64,000 nucleotides of DNA from Sphingobium nicotianae (GTDB lineage: Bacteria > Pseudomonadota > Alphaproteobacteria > Sphingomonadales > Sphingomonadaceae): assembly GCF_018603885.1 (NCBI RefSeq), contig NZ_JAHGAW010000001.1, forward strand, positions 372,001 to 436,000. The letters run 5' to 3'. The notes under the pieces are model-generated. The model saw only the letters and a list, made by a program, of their open reading frames with translations, did no database searches and had not been told where the DNA came from. The position numbers and the translations under genes were made by a program. Shown here piece after piece: positions 1 to 9,402 of the stretch (positions are counted from its first letter, which is position 1; every line of letters begins with the position of its first letter).

Positions 1-157
1 GATTGGCCGGCACCTTGCCGGGACGGAAGCCCGGCATGCGGACCTGCGGCGCGATCGTCTTGATCTCCTCGTCGACGCGCGCATCGATGTCCTTGGCGGC
101 CAGGGTCAGCGTGTAGGCCCGCTTCAGGCCCTCGTTCAATGTCTCGACAATCTGCAT
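1..157 (-). CDS. tig: Trigger factor, 5' end only (partial)
   Basis: The minus strand from 157 reads MQIVETLNEGLKRAYTLTLA and continues with the ribosome-docking signature region ending in a G-F-R-P-G-K-V-P stretch at about residues 43-50, the hallmark of the trigger-factor N-terminal domain. Trigger factor is the ribosome-associated peptidyl-prolyl isomerase/chaperone that meets nascent chains at the tunnel exit. Only about 52 codons are present; the rest lies left of the window. The ATG at 155-157 is the only plausible start because upstream sequence leads into the tRNA region. Identification rests on recognised family sequence, seen directly. Confidence 0.9.
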   Translation of the reverse strand, partial: MQIVETLNEGLKRAYTLTLAAKDIDARVDEEIKTIAPQVRMPGFRPGKVPAN

Positions 158-224
158 ATCTCTAACTCAACGCTTTCCGCAGCTAAGAATCTCTTGGAAC
201 GACAGGGGCGAGAGCCGCGCAAAC

Positions 225-309
225 TGGTGCGGGCGAAGGGACTCGAACCCCCACATCTTGCGATACCAGAACCTAAATCTGGCGCGTCTACCAGTTTCGC
301 CACGCCCGC
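225..309 (-). tRNA. tRNA-Leu (anticodon UAG)
   Basis: On the minus strand the sequence begins GCGGGCGTGGCGAAACTGGT and ends in CCA encoded at 225-227. The acceptor arms 303-309 and 229-235 pair perfectly (GCGGGCG with CGCCCGC). The anticodon stem CCAGA/TCTGG encloses the loop TTTAGGT, giving anticodon UAG, which reads CUA leucine codons. A long variable arm and the total length of 85 nt with CCA fit a class II tRNA-Leu. It lies between tig and a small plus-strand gene. Confidence 0.95.
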
Positions 310-423
310 ATCGGTCGCCGGTCGGCGGGCCATAGTGCAAGAGCGCCCAAAGGGCAAGGCTGGCTGACGCGGCGAAATGACACGGAACGATCGGCCCGGC
401 GGCCCGTTCTGGGGCAAAGGAAC

Positions 424-612
424 ATGCCCATGGCCAGCCAACCCGAAATACCGCCGCCAGACACCATCCAACCCCAGTCGCCGCCGGAGACGCCGCCGAT
501 GGAGCCGACACCCGAGCGCCCGTTCGAGGAGCCTCCGGAAATCGTCCCCGAAACGCCCAATGTCGACGAGCCGGACACGGGTGCTCCCGAAATCCCGCCG
601 CCACCCGATTGA
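424..612 (+). CDS. Small proline-rich hypothetical protein
   Basis: A 62-residue frame with an AAAGGA ribosome-binding-like sequence 5 nt upstream of the ATG. The product is about one third proline with many Glu residues (runs such as PPPD, PPET, EEPPE), has no hydrophobic segment and is probably disordered. No family recognised. Low-complexity Pro/Glu frames can arise by chance on GC-rich DNA, so the call rests on the start context and on its intergenic position between the tRNA and the convergent gatB. Moderate to low confidence. Confidence 0.4.
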   Translation: MPMASQPEIPPPDTIQPQSPPETPPMEPTPERPFEEPPEIVPETPNVDEPDTGAPEIPPPPD

Positions 613-651
613 AGCGTCGCTATTTGGTGACTCCTTGATCACCCTGAGGTC

Positions 652-678
652 CGGCAACCCGGTTGCTCAGGGTTGCCG
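652..678. terminator. Hairpin between convergent genes (possible bidirectional terminator)
   Basis: CGGCAACCC at 652-660 and GGGTTGCCG at 670-678 form a perfect 9-bp stem around a 9-nt loop. It lies just after the stop of gatB (minus strand) and downstream of the small plus-strand gene at 424. There is no clear U-run on either strand, so it may end transcription weakly or only protect a 3' end. Confidence 0.4.
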
Positions 679-686
679 ACACGCCC

Positions 687-2213
687 TCAGCCGAGCGCCT
701 TCTTCAGCAGCTCGTTGACCACGCCCGGATTGGCCTTGCCCTGCATCGCCTTCATCGTCTGGCCGACGAAGAAGCCGAAGAGGGCTTCCTTGCCGCCCTT
801 ATACTGCGCCACCTTGTCTTCATTGTCGGCGAGGATCTTGGCGATCGCCGCGTCGATGGCGCCGGTGTCGGACGTCTGCTTGAGGCCATGTCGCTCGACA
901 TAATCGGCGGGCATCTCCGGGGTCGCAGCAATTGCCTCAAATACCTGTTTGTAGAGTGGTCCCGAGAGTATTCCCTGTTCCACCAATCGGATCAACTGAG
1001 CGCCCTGCGCGGTCGATATAAGACCGACAGGTTCGCCTGTAACTGCATCCATGCCCTGGGAAACACCGAACTTATTGAGATATCCGAATATATCATTGAG
1101 CAGCAGATTAGCGCAGCGTTTGGCGATTTCCGACGCTTCTTTTCCGGTTTCCAAGCTTGTGCGCTCGACGAGACGGTCGAAATAGATCGCCCAATCAACT
1201 TCGGCCGTAAGTTCTCCCGCCTGGTAGGCTGTCAGACCCAATATTTCGACGTAGCGCCGACGCTTGGCGTCGGGCAACTCGGGCAACGAATGACGGCAAT
1301 CCTCGATAAACGAATCGGTCAGCTCAAGCGGCAGCAGGTCCGGGTCGGGGAAATAGCGATAGTCGTGCGCATCCTCCTTGGAGCGCATCGAGCGCGTTGT
1401 GCCGGTGTCCGGATTGAACAGACGCGTCTCCTGGACGATGCGCCCGCCGCTCTCCAGCACGTCGACCTGCCGGCGCGCCTCATATTCGATCGTCGCCATC
1501 ACGAAGCGCACCGAGTTGACGTTCTTGGTCTCGGTCCGCGTGCCGAATTCCTCACCGGGCTTGCGCACCGAGACGTTGACGTCGGCGCGCATCGATCCTT
1601 CTTCCATGTTGCCGTCGCACGAGCCGACATAGCGCAGGATCGCGCGCAGCTTGCGCACATAGGCGCCGGCTTCGGCGGGCGAGCGCATGTCCGGCCGGCT
1701 GACGATCTCCATCAGCGCGACGCCCGAGCGGTTGAGGTCGACATAGGAGCGCGTCGGATGCTGGTCGTGCATCAGCTTGCCGGCGTCCTGCTCGACATGG
1801 ATGCGCTCGATGCCGATCACCTTGTCCTCGGGGATGCCCGCCTTCTCGTCCGCGTCGATGGTCAGCGCGCCCTCACCCACCAGCGGATGGTAGAGCTGGC
1901 TGATCTGGTAGCCCTGCGGCAGGTCCGCATAGAAATAATTCTTGCGGTCGAACCGGCTCCATTTGTTGATCTGGGCATTGATCGCGAGCCCGGTGCGCAC
2001 CGCCTGGCGGATGCACTCCTTGTTGGGCACCGGCAGCATGCCCGGCATCGCCGCGTCGACCAGGCTCACCTGGCTGTTCGGCTCGGCGCCGAACGCCGTC
2101 GCCGCGCCCGAGAAGAGCTTGGCCTGGCTGACCACCTGCGCATGAACCTCGAGGCCGATCACGACCTCCCAGTCCCCGGTTGCGCCTGCGATGCGATAGG
2201 TCGATTCCGTCAT
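687..2213 (-). CDS. gatB: Asp-tRNA(Asn)/Glu-tRNA(Gln) amidotransferase subunit B
   Basis: GatB is the kinase/tRNA-binding subunit of the GatCAB complex, which converts Glu-tRNA(Gln) and Asp-tRNA(Asn) to the amidated forms in the cytoplasm. Visible family features are [10 protein letters not shown] near residue 15, [14 protein letters not shown] near 115, [14 protein letters not shown], and the C-terminal helical YqeY-type tail that begins after about residue 355 and ends in [17 protein letters not shown]. The 508-residue length is typical. I chose the ATG at 2213; an in-frame GTG at 2219 overlaps the stop of the preceding gene and would add two residues. Last gene of the gatC-gatA-acetyltransferase-gatB operon. 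Confidence 0.97.
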   Translation of the reverse strand: MTESTYRIAGATGDWEVVIGLEVHAQVVSQAKLFSGAATAFGAEPNSQVSLVDAAMPGMLPVPNKECIRQAVRTGLAINAQINKWSRFDRKNYFYADLPQGYQISQLYHPLVGEGALTIDADEKAGIPEDKVIGIERIHVEQDAGKLMHDQHPTRSYVDLNRSGVALMEIVSRPDMRSPAEAGAYVRKLRAILRYVGSCDGNMEEGSMRADVNVSVRKPGEEFGTRTETKNVNSVRFVMATIEYEARRQVDVLESGGRIVQETRLFNPDTGTTRSMRSKEDAHDYRYFPDPDLLPLELTDSFIEDCRHSLPELPDAKRRRYVEILGLTAYQAGELTAEVDWAIYFDRLVERTSLETGKEASEIAKRCANLLLNDIFGYLNKFGVSQGMDAVTGEPVGLISTAQGAQLIRLVEQGILSGPLYKQVFEAIAATPEMPADYVERHGLKQTSDTGAIDAAIAKILADNEDKVAQYKGGKEALFGFFVGQTMKAMQGKANPGVVNELLKKALG

Positions 2214-2215
2214 TG

Positions 2216-2749
2216 TCACTCTGCCTGACTATCTGATTTGATCTGCGCGAGCGGCGCCATCGCCACCGCGCCTTCCGGCATATCGTGGATGACCAGCGCG
2301 TGTGCGCCGATCCTCGCATGATTCCCGATCGTCACGAGCCCTAATATCGCCGCTCCCGCGCCGATGTCGACATGTCCGCCGATCACCGGCACTTTTCCGG
2401 CCCGCATGCCGATCGTCACCTGCTGCATGAACAGGCAATTGGGACCGATGACCGCCTCGGGGTGGACGACGATGCCGTTGGGGTGCGGCATCAGCAGCCC
2501 GCCGCCGATCCGGCAGGTAACGGGAATGTCCGCGCCCGTCACCACCGACCAGAACCGATGCCGCAGCGTCGCAAATACGCGCCCCAGCGCCGCGACCGGC
2601 CCTCGCCCGGCCCGGTGGCGCTGATAGGCGCGGATCGATGCCAGCAGCGCCCGCGACGGTGCCCACTCGAAGGCCCCCTTCGCCTCGCGATTCCAGTCCG
2701 GAACCTCTGCCGATATGGCGCGATCGCTGTCCGGTGACGCGGCTGTCAC
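2216..2749 (-). CDS. Serine O-acetyltransferase-like hexapeptide-repeat protein
   Basis: The C-terminal half is a left-handed beta-helix of hexapeptide repeats ([20 protein letters not shown], then [37 protein letters not shown]), with the His-Pro-Asn-Gly and Gln-Gln-Val-Thr-Ile-Gly landmarks of CysE-type acetyltransferases. It would transfer acetyl from acetyl-CoA, perhaps to serine, but it is short (177 aa) and lacks the full CysE N-terminal domain, so another acceptor such as a sugar is possible. The start is inferred: a GTG at 2749 sits directly after the gatA stop; a longer form from 2812 would run far into gatA. Its stop overlaps the gatB start region, so it is translationally coupled in the gat operon. 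Confidence 0.82.
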   Translation of the reverse strand: MTAASPDSDRAISAEVPDWNREAKGAFEWAPSRALLASIRAYQRHRAGRGPVAALGRVFATLRHRFWSVVTGADIPVTCRIGGGLLMPHPNGIVVHPEAVIGPNCLFMQQVTIGMRAGKVPVIGGHVDIGAGAAILGLVTIGNHARIGAHALVIHDMPEGAVAMAPLAQIKSDSQAE

Positions 2750-2750
2750 C

Positions 2751-4244
2751 TTACCACCACTTCTCCGCCCGCGCGGTGAAGCCTGCCCGCTCTTCGATCG
2801 CGAGGCCGGCATTCAGCACCGCCTGCTCGTCGAACGCCGGGCCGATGATCTGCAGGCCGAGCGGCAGCCCGTCCTTGCTGAGGCCGCCGGGCACCGACAT
2901 GGCCGGCAGGCCCGCCAGCGAGGCGGGCACGGCGAACACGTCGTTGAGATACATCGCCAGCGGATCGGCCGTCTTGTCGCCCAGCGCGAAGGCGGCGCTC
3001 GGCGCGGTCGGCGCGAGGATCACGTCGCATTGCTCGAAAGCCTGGGCGAAGTCGCGCGCGATCAGGGTGCGGACCTTCTGCGCCTGCGTGTAATAGGCGT
3101 CGTAGAAGCCGGCCGAGAGCACATAGGTGCCGATGATGATGCGGCGCTTCACCTCGGCGCCGAAGCCGGCGGCGCGGGTGGCGGCATACATGTCCTGCAG
3201 GTTCGCGCCCTCGGGCAGCTCGCGCAGGCCATAGCGCACGCCGTCATAGCGCGCGAGGTTGGACGAGGCTTCCGCCGGCGCGATGATGTAATAGGCCGGC
3301 AGCGCATATTTGCTGTGCGGCAGCGAGACCTCGACGATCTCGGCGCCGGCATCCTTGAGCCAGGCGATGCCCGCATCCCAGACGCGCGCGACGTCGGCAT
3401 CCAGCCCCTCGACCCGATATTCCTTCGGAATGCCGACCTTCTTGCCCTTCATGTCGGCGGAAAGCCCCGCTTCCCACTGCGGCACGGCCATGTCGAGCGA
3501 GGTCGAATCCTTGGGATCGAAGCCCGCCATATTCTCGAGCATGATCGCGCAGTCACGCACGTCGCGCGCCATCGGCCCGGCCTGATCGAGCGAGCTGGCG
3601 AAGGCGATGATGCCCCAGCGCGAGCAGCGGCCATAGGTCGGCTTGATGCCCGAGATGCCGGTAAAGGCGGCGGGCTGGCGGATCGAGCCGCCGGTGTCGG
3701 TGCCGGTCGCCGCCGGGCAGAGCCGGGCCGCGATCGCCGAGGAGCTGCCGCCCGAGGAGCCGCCGGGTGCGAGCGGCGCATTGCCCCCAAGTCCATTGGC
3801 GTCCGCGCGCCGCCAGGGCGAGATGACATTGCCGAAATAGCTGGTCTCGTTGGACGAGCCCATCGCGAACTGGTCGAGATTGAGCTTGCCGAGCATGCCC
3901 GCGCCCGCGTCCCACAGCTTGGCCGAGACGGTGGACTCGTAAGTCGGCGTGAAGCCTTCCAGCATGTGGCTGGCGGCCGTGGTCTGGACGCCCTGCGTGC
4001 AGAACAGGTCCTTCATGCCGATCGGCACGCCGGAGAGCGGCTTGAGCGTGCCAGCCGCGCGGTCCTTGTCGGCCTGGCCGGCGGCGGCCAGTGCATGCTC
4101 GGGCGTCTCGACGATGAAGGCGTTGAGCGCCTTGGCGGCGGCGACATTGGCGTTGAACGCCTCGGCCACTTCGCGTGCGGAAAAGTCGCCGGCGCGGAAG
4201 CCGTCGCGGATCTGCGCCACGGTGAGATCGGTCAGATCGCTCAT
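2751..4244 (-). CDS. gatA: Asp-tRNA(Asn)/Glu-tRNA(Gln) amidotransferase subunit A
   Basis: GatA is the glutaminase subunit; it releases ammonia from glutamine for the GatB site. The amidase-signature Ser-cisSer-Lys triad is visible: Lys78 in [10 protein letters not shown], Ser163 in [10 protein letters not shown] and Ser187 in TDTGGSIRQ. The length, 497 aa, is usual. The start [16 protein letters not shown] at 4244 is favoured because its ATG overlaps the gatC stop by one base (TGATG); the frame stays open upstream only as an antisense-like extension through gatC. Part of the overlapping gatC-gatA-acetyltransferase-gatB operon. Confidence 0.97.
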   Translation of the reverse strand: MSDLTDLTVAQIRDGFRAGDFSAREVAEAFNANVAAAKALNAFIVETPEHALAAAGQADKDRAAGTLKPLSGVPIGMKDLFCTQGVQTTAASHMLEGFTPTYESTVSAKLWDAGAGMLGKLNLDQFAMGSSNETSYFGNVISPWRRADANGLGGNAPLAPGGSSGGSSSAIAARLCPAATGTDTGGSIRQPAAFTGISGIKPTYGRCSRWGIIAFASSLDQAGPMARDVRDCAIMLENMAGFDPKDSTSLDMAVPQWEAGLSADMKGKKVGIPKEYRVEGLDADVARVWDAGIAWLKDAGAEIVEVSLPHSKYALPAYYIIAPAEASSNLARYDGVRYGLRELPEGANLQDMYAATRAAGFGAEVKRRIIIGTYVLSAGFYDAYYTQAQKVRTLIARDFAQAFEQCDVILAPTAPSAAFALGDKTADPLAMYLNDVFAVPASLAGLPAMSVPGGLSKDGLPLGLQIIGPAFDEQAVLNAGLAIEERAGFTARAEKWW

Positions 4245-4531
4245 CACTCGATCACCTTGGGCACGGCGAAGAAGCCATGCTCGGCCTGCGGCGCGTTGGC
4301 GAGCACCTTGTCGCGCACATTGCCGTCGGTCACCACATCCTCGCGCAGGCGCAGATGATTGGGGATGACGGCGGTCATCGGCTCGACGCCGGTCACGTCG
4401 ACCTCGCCGAGCTGCTCCACCCAGTCGAGAATGCCATTGAGTTCGGGCACCAGCGCCTCGGCCTCGGCCTCGCTCACGGCGAGGCGCGCCAGGCTGGCCA
4501 CTTTCTTCACGGTTGTCAGATCTACGCTCAT
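4244..4531 (-). CDS. gatC: Asp-tRNA(Asn)/Glu-tRNA(Gln) amidotransferase subunit C
   Basis: GatC is the small belt-like subunit that wraps the GatA-GatB interface. The 95-residue protein starts [20 protein letters not shown] and carries the conserved segments [21 protein letters not shown] (about 31-51), LREDVV and a C-terminal FFAVPKVIE, all typical of GatC. It is the first gene of the operon and its TGA overlaps the gatA ATG. Confidence 0.97.
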   Translation of the reverse strand: MSVDLTTVKKVASLARLAVSEAEAEALVPELNGILDWVEQLGEVDVTGVEPMTAVIPNHLRLREDVVTDGNVRDKVLANAPQAEHGFFAVPKVIE

Positions 4532-4563
4532 GCAAGCGCCGCTAGCACCGCCTCAGGCAGGCA

Positions 4564-6357
4564 TCAAGGCGCAGCCTCATTCTGTGGCGGGATCACGTTC
4601 CCGACCGGCTTGCCGTCGATGAACAATTGCCGCTGCTGCACCGGCCGCATCTCGACCCGGCCCGCCCTGATCGCGGCGACCTGCGCATCCAGCGCCTTCT
4701 CGTCGCGCACATAGACATTGTCGTCGGACCAGCCGCCTTTCCCGTCGCGCAGGATGATGCTGATCTCCGATCGGCAGCGGTCGCATTTCGGCGCCGGCCC
4801 CGCCACGACCACCATATAATCCTGCCCCGGCACATAGCGCACGATGCAGGGCACGCCGGTATAGTTGTTGCAGGCGTCGAAGCGGATCAGCCGCGTGCGC
4901 ATCGCGTCGTCGAGCGGGAACGGCCCGGGCAGCATCGTCAGGCGCTTCTCCAGCGCGGCGCCCTTCTCCGCCGCGCCGGCATTGGGCGGCTCGTCCCATT
5001 TGGTCTTCAGCATCTGCGCCGCGATGGCATAGCGCCTGATCTGCGCATCCGACGAGGAGGCCAGTTGCCGGATCGCCGCCTTGCCGGGCGGTCCGAACTC
5101 GAACCACAATCCCTTATAGTCGAAATTCTCGACCGACACCTGCCCGCCGGAAAGCCGCGCGAGCTGATGCGCCGTCGCGATCCGATCGAAGCTCAGGAGC
5201 GGCGTGGAGAGCAGCAGCGTGATCGCCGCGATCAGGAAGACGAGATGGAGATTGGCCCGCCGCAGCCGCGCGAACCATCCACGCGCGCCGAGGATCGCCA
5301 CGGCATAGGCGATGGCGACGATGCTCGCGACGATGACGAAGGTCAGCGCCCACAGCCGATCGGGGCTGAGGCCATATTGCTGGATGCGCAGGCCCGAGGA
5401 AAAGGCGGCGATGCCGATCATCGGCACCAGGAACAGGCCCAGCGCCGCCGCACTGCCGCTCAGGATGACCGAGCGCGATTCGTCCGCCGCCCTGTCGCCG
5501 ACCACGGCATTGGCGAGGAACAACGCCAGCGCCGCGCCGACCAGCATGATCGGCGTCGTTCCGCCCGTGTCCCACAGCGGCGCGAGCCCGGTGAAGGGCA
5601 AGGCGGCGAGGAAGACGAGGATGGCGAGCGCGACCACCGGCGCCAGCACGCGCAGCACCAGCATCGCCACCCGCTGCAGCGCCGTGATGATCCCGCGCCG
5701 GTCGCGCAGCAGCCCGAGCGCGGCGCCGAACGGGGCGCCCGTCATCAGCGCCTGGAACCATTCCTTGCGCAGCAGCACGCGCAGGAAATCCAGCTTCACC
5801 AGCCAGAACATCTCGGCCATGAGATAGGCGATGCCGATGCACAGCAGCATGAAGGCGCCGCTCAGGGCGAGCAGGAGCGCGTTGGTCCAGAGATGGCCAT
5901 GAACTTCCTCGTAGAGGATCGCCTCGCGCCGCCAGGCGATCAGGCCCGAGGGTGCCCAGCGCGCGGGCCAGCCGCTCCAGCCGTCCTGAGCCGCCTGGAA
6001 CAGGGTCAGAAGGCAGCCCGCGGTGATGGCGCCGCAGAAGACATGCCAGCCCTCGCTCCCGCCGTCCTGCCAGGGGATATTGTTCCAGATGAAGGTGCCG
6101 CCCGCCACCAGTCCGCACAGAAGCGCGACCGCGATCGCCGCGAGCAGCCGTCCGCGCTGCCAGGCCAGGCCGAAGGCCAGCCCGCCGACGCCGAGGAAGA
6201 CCGACAGCGCCATGACCAGCCGGGGTCCCCATGCCCAGCCATGATCGGGCAGATCGTGCAGCTGCTGGATGGAGAGGAAGACCAGCGCTCCCAGGATCGC
6301 CAGCACCCAGGTGCGCAGCGGCCAAACCGTTTCGGACATCTCCGGACTGCTCGCCAT
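4564..6357 (-). CDS. DUF4153 domain-containing polytopic membrane protein
   Basis: The 597-residue product has about ten to twelve hydrophobic segments spread over residues 10-390 (for example TWVLAILGALVFLS and LLLALSGAFMLLCIGIAYLM), followed by a soluble C-terminal region of about 200 residues containing CNNYTGVPC and CDRCRSE. This arrangement fits the DUF4153 family, inner-membrane proteins of unknown function. The ATG at 6357 is preceded by GGGAGAG; a longer reading to 6483 lacks support. The cysteine-rich tail could bind a metal or form disulfides, which is inference. It is separate from gatC by about 30 bases and on the same strand, so it may be read through into the gat operon. Confidence 0.85.
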   Translation of the reverse strand: MASSPEMSETVWPLRTWVLAILGALVFLSIQQLHDLPDHGWAWGPRLVMALSVFLGVGGLAFGLAWQRGRLLAAIAVALLCGLVAGGTFIWNNIPWQDGGSEGWHVFCGAITAGCLLTLFQAAQDGWSGWPARWAPSGLIAWRREAILYEEVHGHLWTNALLLALSGAFMLLCIGIAYLMAEMFWLVKLDFLRVLLRKEWFQALMTGAPFGAALGLLRDRRGIITALQRVAMLVLRVLAPVVALAILVFLAALPFTGLAPLWDTGGTTPIMLVGAALALFLANAVVGDRAADESRSVILSGSAAALGLFLVPMIGIAAFSSGLRIQQYGLSPDRLWALTFVIVASIVAIAYAVAILGARGWFARLRRANLHLVFLIAAITLLLSTPLLSFDRIATAHQLARLSGGQVSVENFDYKGLWFEFGPPGKAAIRQLASSSDAQIRRYAIAAQMLKTKWDEPPNAGAAEKGAALEKRLTMLPGPFPLDDAMRTRLIRFDACNNYTGVPCIVRYVPGQDYMVVVAGPAPKCDRCRSEISIILRDGKGGWSDDNVYVRDEKALDAQVAAIRAGRVEMRPVQQRQLFIDGKPVGNVIPPQNEAAP

Positions 6358-6499
6358 GGCGGCCCTCTCCCTGCGACGGCCAGACGCCGCCGATCCCCGC
6401 CAGGATCTACCATGATCGCCGGCCCGCACAAGCGCACCGATTGCGCGCGCGCCGCCGAGCGGGCATGAGCGGCCCTTCCGCAACAGGAGTCGCGCCCAC

Positions 6500-7615
6500 T
6501 TGGCCCGGAAGTTCCTCTATGTCATCGCGTTCTTCGCCTGCCTCGCGATTGCCGGAATGATCGCTTTCTCCTTCTTCGGGCAGAAGCTGATGCGCAGCGC
6601 GCTGGTGCCACGCGTCGCCTTCTCCCAGCCGGCCCCGCTGCCCGCCGGCCTCTACACGCGCCCGGAAGGCTGGATCAGCCGCCCCGACGGGCGTCGCGCC
6701 GATCCGGCGGTCTGGCAGCCCACGGCCCTGAAGCTGCCCGCCGAGCGGGGCAATGCCGCGATCTTCTTCATCCACCCGACCAGCGCCTTCGACACGCTGC
6801 GCTGGAACGTGCCCGTCACCGATCCGGTTTCCGGCCGTCAGGCCGAGCGCTTCGTGCGCGTCCAGGCCAGCGCCTTCGCGGCGGCGGGCACTGTCTGGGT
6901 GCCGCGCTATCGCCAGGCCGTGTTCGGCGCCTTCCTCACCGACAGCGCCGATGCCGGGCGCGCGCTGGATCGCGCCTATGCGGACGTCAAGGCCGCCTTC
7001 GCCGCCTTCCTCACCGCCAATCCGCAGGGACCGATCATCCTCGTCGCGCACAGCCAGGGCAGCAAGCACCTGCTGCGCCTGCTCCGGGAGGAGAGTGGCA
7101 ACGCCGCGCTGCGCCAGCGGCTCGTCGCGGTCTATGCGGTCGGCTGGCCGATCTCGATCGCACACGATCTGCCGGCCCTCGGCCTGCCCGCCTGCACCGG
7201 GCCGGAGCAGACCGGCTGCATGATCGGCTGGCAGAGCTTCGCCGCGCCTGCCGACACCTCCAGCATCGACGAAGCCTATGCTCGCGAGCGCGGCTTCGAC
7301 GGTCAGCCGCGCAACGGCTCGGCCATGCTCTGCACCAATCCCCTGACCGGCGGCGGCGCGGCGGATGCGCCGGCGGGCGCCAATCTGGGCATGCTGATCG
7401 GCGATGGCGAGGCCGCCACGACCCAGCTCGTCGCGCCGGGCGGCATCGGCGCGCGCTGCGACGGGCGCGGCTATCTGATGCTCGATCGCGCCCCGCAGCT
7501 CGGCACCTATGTGCTGCCGGGCAACAATTATCACGTCTATGATTATCCCCTTTTCTGGGCGAATATCCGTGGCGATGCATTGCGGCGGCTGGGGGCATGG
7601 CAGAAGACGCGCTGA
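6500..7615 (+). CDS. DUF3089 family alpha/beta-hydrolase-like protein
   Basis: The 371-residue protein begins with a signal anchor ([20 protein letters not shown], residues 7-26) and continues into the DUF3089 fold: [18 protein letters not shown] near 86-103, and a nucleophile elbow [11 protein letters not shown] near 182-192 with Ser in the AHSQG context. The family is lipase/esterase-like; substrate unknown. The start is a TTG at 6500 preceded by AGGAG about 11 nt upstream. It overlaps the ruvX start by 19 bases in another frame, so the two are probably cotranscribed. Confidence 0.85.
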   Translation: MARKFLYVIAFFACLAIAGMIAFSFFGQKLMRSALVPRVAFSQPAPLPAGLYTRPEGWISRPDGRRADPAVWQPTALKLPAERGNAAIFFIHPTSAFDTLRWNVPVTDPVSGRQAERFVRVQASAFAAAGTVWVPRYRQAVFGAFLTDSADAGRALDRAYADVKAAFAAFLTANPQGPIILVAHSQGSKHLLRLLREESGNAALRQRLVAVYAVGWPISIAHDLPALGLPACTGPEQTGCMIGWQSFAAPADTSSIDEAYARERGFDGQPRNGSAMLCTNPLTGGGAADAPAGANLGMLIGDGEAATTQLVAPGGIGARCDGRGYLMLDRAPQLGTYVLPGNNYHVYDYPLFWANIRGDALRRLGAWQKTR

Positions 7616-8073
7616 TCACGACCCAGACGGCGGCCTTCGCCGCGGCCCTGCCGCAGGGTGGCCGGCTGCTCGGTCTCGATCTCGGCACGCAGACCATCGG
7701 CCTGGCGCTGTGCGACGCGGGCTGGAGCATCGCCAGCCCCGCCCACACCCACAAGCGCGGCAAGTTCGGCGCGGACAAGGCGGCCCTTTCCGAGTTGATC
7801 ACGAAGCAATCGGTCAGGGGCCTCGTCATCGGCCTGCCGCTCAACATGGACGGCACCGAGAGCCCGCGCAGCCAGGCCGCCCGCGCTTATGCGCGCAACA
7901 TCGCCGTGCTCGGCCTGCCGGTCCTGCTCTGGGACGAGCGCTGGTCGACCGTCGCCGCCGAGCGCGCCATGATCGCGCAGGACATGAGCCGCGCCAGGCG
8001 CGCCGAACGGATCGACGCCCATGCCGCCGCGCTCATCCTGCAAGGCGCGATCGACGGCCTTGCCTATCGCTGA
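7597..8073 (+). CDS. ruvX: Holliday junction resolvase-like protein RuvX/YqgF
   Basis: RuvX is an RNase H-fold nuclease implicated in pre-16S rRNA 5'-end maturation and in resolving recombination intermediates. The fold motifs are present: Asp28 in [15 protein letters not shown], the DERWST loop at 113-118, and Asp140 in [12 protein letters not shown]. At 158 residues it is of usual size. It follows the DUF3089 gene with overlap and is followed by a DUF1294 gene and pyrB; the ruvX-pyrB proximity is common in alphaproteobacteria. Confidence 0.93.
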   Translation: MAEDALITTQTAAFAAALPQGGRLLGLDLGTQTIGLALCDAGWSIASPAHTHKRGKFGADKAALSELITKQSVRGLVIGLPLNMDGTESPRSQAARAYARNIAVLGLPVLLWDERWSTVAAERAMIAQDMSRARRAERIDAHAAALILQGAIDGLAYR

Positions 8074-8105
8074 CGGAAACCAGCCATCCCGTTCGATTCC
8101 TGACC

Positions 8106-8375
8106 TTGGCGACCTGGCCGCCCTTCCTGCTCGCCTTGCTTGCGATCAACCTGGCGGCGTTCGTCGGCTTCGGCATCGACAAGGGCCGCGCGCGAACCGG
8201 CGGTTGGCGGATCAGCGAGGCCACTCTCCTGTTGCTCGCCGTCGTCGGCGGCACGATCGGCGCCTATCTCGGCCGCTGGCATTTTCGCCACAAGACGCGC
8301 AAGACCGCCTTCTCGCTGGCCCTCCATCTGATCGCGGTCGCGCAGTTTGCGCTGCTGATCATCTTCGCCCCTTGA
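8106..8375 (+). CDS. DUF1294 domain-containing small membrane protein
   Basis: An 89-residue protein with three hydrophobic segments: residues 5-20 ([18 protein letters not shown]), about 38-55 and 68-87. The linking motif [16 protein letters not shown] followed by [19 protein letters not shown] is the DUF1294 signature. Function unknown. No ATG exists in frame; TTG at 8106 (or CTG at 8100) is the likely start, so the exact N-terminus is uncertain. Located 32 bases after ruvX and 34 before pyrB, probably one transcription unit. Confidence 0.8.
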   Translation: MATWPPFLLALLAINLAAFVGFGIDKGRARTGGWRISEATLLLLAVVGGTIGAYLGRWHFRHKTRKTAFSLALHLIAVAQFALLIIFAP

Positions 8376-8409
8376 GTATCGCGCCGCCCTCATCTATCGC
8401 GGCGCTTTA

Positions 8410-9402
8410 ATGACATCGCCAGCACCCTCCCCCGCCACCGGCCTTGTCGGCCGCGCGAATTTTCCGCACCGGCATCTGTTGGGGATCGCCAGTCTGGCGC
8501 CTCACGAGATCCGCTTCCTGCTCGACGAGGCCGAGCAATGGGCGATCCTCAATCGCACCGCGACCCGCAAGCATGACGATCGGCTCGCCGGGCTGACCCA
8601 GATGAACGCCTTCTTCGAGGCGAGCACGCGCACGCTGCTCTCCTTCGAGGTGGCGGGCAAGCGTCTCGGCGCGGATGTGGTCAACATGCATGCCTCGCAA
8701 TCCAGCGTGAAGAAGGGCGAGACACTGATCGACACGGCCGTGACGCTCAACTCGATGCGTGCCGACGTCATGGTGATTCGCCACATGAGCTCGGGTGCGG
8801 TGCAGCTTATCGCCGACAAGGTCGATTGCCCCGTTCTCAATGCCGGCGACGGGCGCCACGAGCATCCCACGCAGGCGCTGCTCGATGCCCTCACCATCCG
8901 GCGGCGCAAGGGCGGTCACGAGGGTTTGATCGTGACGATCTGCGGCGACATTCTGCACAGCCGCGTCGCCCGCTCGAATATGCTCTGCCTGACCGCCCTC
9001 GGCGCGCAGGTCCGGGTCTGCGCGCCGCCGACATTGATGCCGGCAGCGGTCGAGCGCTATCGCGTGACGCCGTTCAGCGATTTCAATGCGGCGCTGGACG
9101 GTGCCGACGTCGTCATGATGCTCCGGCTCCAGAACGAGCGGATGGACGGCGGTTTCATCCCTTCGGCGCGCGAGTTCAGCCTGCTCTATGGTCTGACGCC
9201 GGAGCGGCTGAAGCGCGCCAAGCCGGATGCGATCGTCATGCATCCCGGCCCGATGAACCGGGGCGTCGAGATATTGAGCGGGGTGGCCGACGATCCCGAT
9301 CGATCGGCGATCACCGAGCAGGTCGAGATGGGCGTCGCGGTGCGCATGGCCTGCCTTGACGTGCTCACGCGCGGCGACCGGGGAGTGGCCGGATGGGCAT
9401 GA
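8410..9402 (+). CDS. pyrB: Aspartate carbamoyltransferase catalytic subunit
   Basis: Condenses carbamoyl phosphate with aspartate, the committed step of pyrimidine synthesis. The carbamoyl-phosphate loop STRT is at 72-75 ([19 protein letters not shown]), the 80s-loop at [13 protein letters not shown] at 152-155, and [11 protein letters not shown] near the C-terminus. 330 residues with a short N-terminal extension. No pyrI regulatory chain is nearby; instead the next gene is a dihydroorotase homologue lacking catalytic ligands, the arrangement known for ATCases that use a pseudo-dihydroorotase as a structural partner. Confidence 0.97.
   Translation: MTSPAPSPATGLVGRANFPHRHLLGIASLAPHEIRFLLDEAEQWAILNRTATRKHDDRLAGLTQMNAFFEASTRTLLSFEVAGKRLGADVVNMHASQSSVKKGETLIDTAVTLNSMRADVMVIRHMSSGAVQLIADKVDCPVLNAGDGRHEHPTQALLDALTIRRRKGGHEGLIVTICGDILHSRVARSNMLCLTALGAQVRVCAPPTLMPAAVERYRVTPFSDFNAALDGADVVMMLRLQNERMDGGFIPSAREFSLLYGLTPERLKRAKPDAIVMHPGPMNRGVEILSGVADDPDRSAITEQVEMGVAVRMACLDVLTRGDRGVAGWA

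Noticed and set aside
663..2228. 521-codon plus-strand open frame opposite gatB
   Set aside because: It is the antisense of a certain gatB; its translation is Arg/Ala/His-rich with no family pattern. Similar long antisense frames opposite gatA, the DUF4153 gene, wecC, glmM, the POT gene, prsR/prsK and the amidohydrolase were dropped for the same reason.
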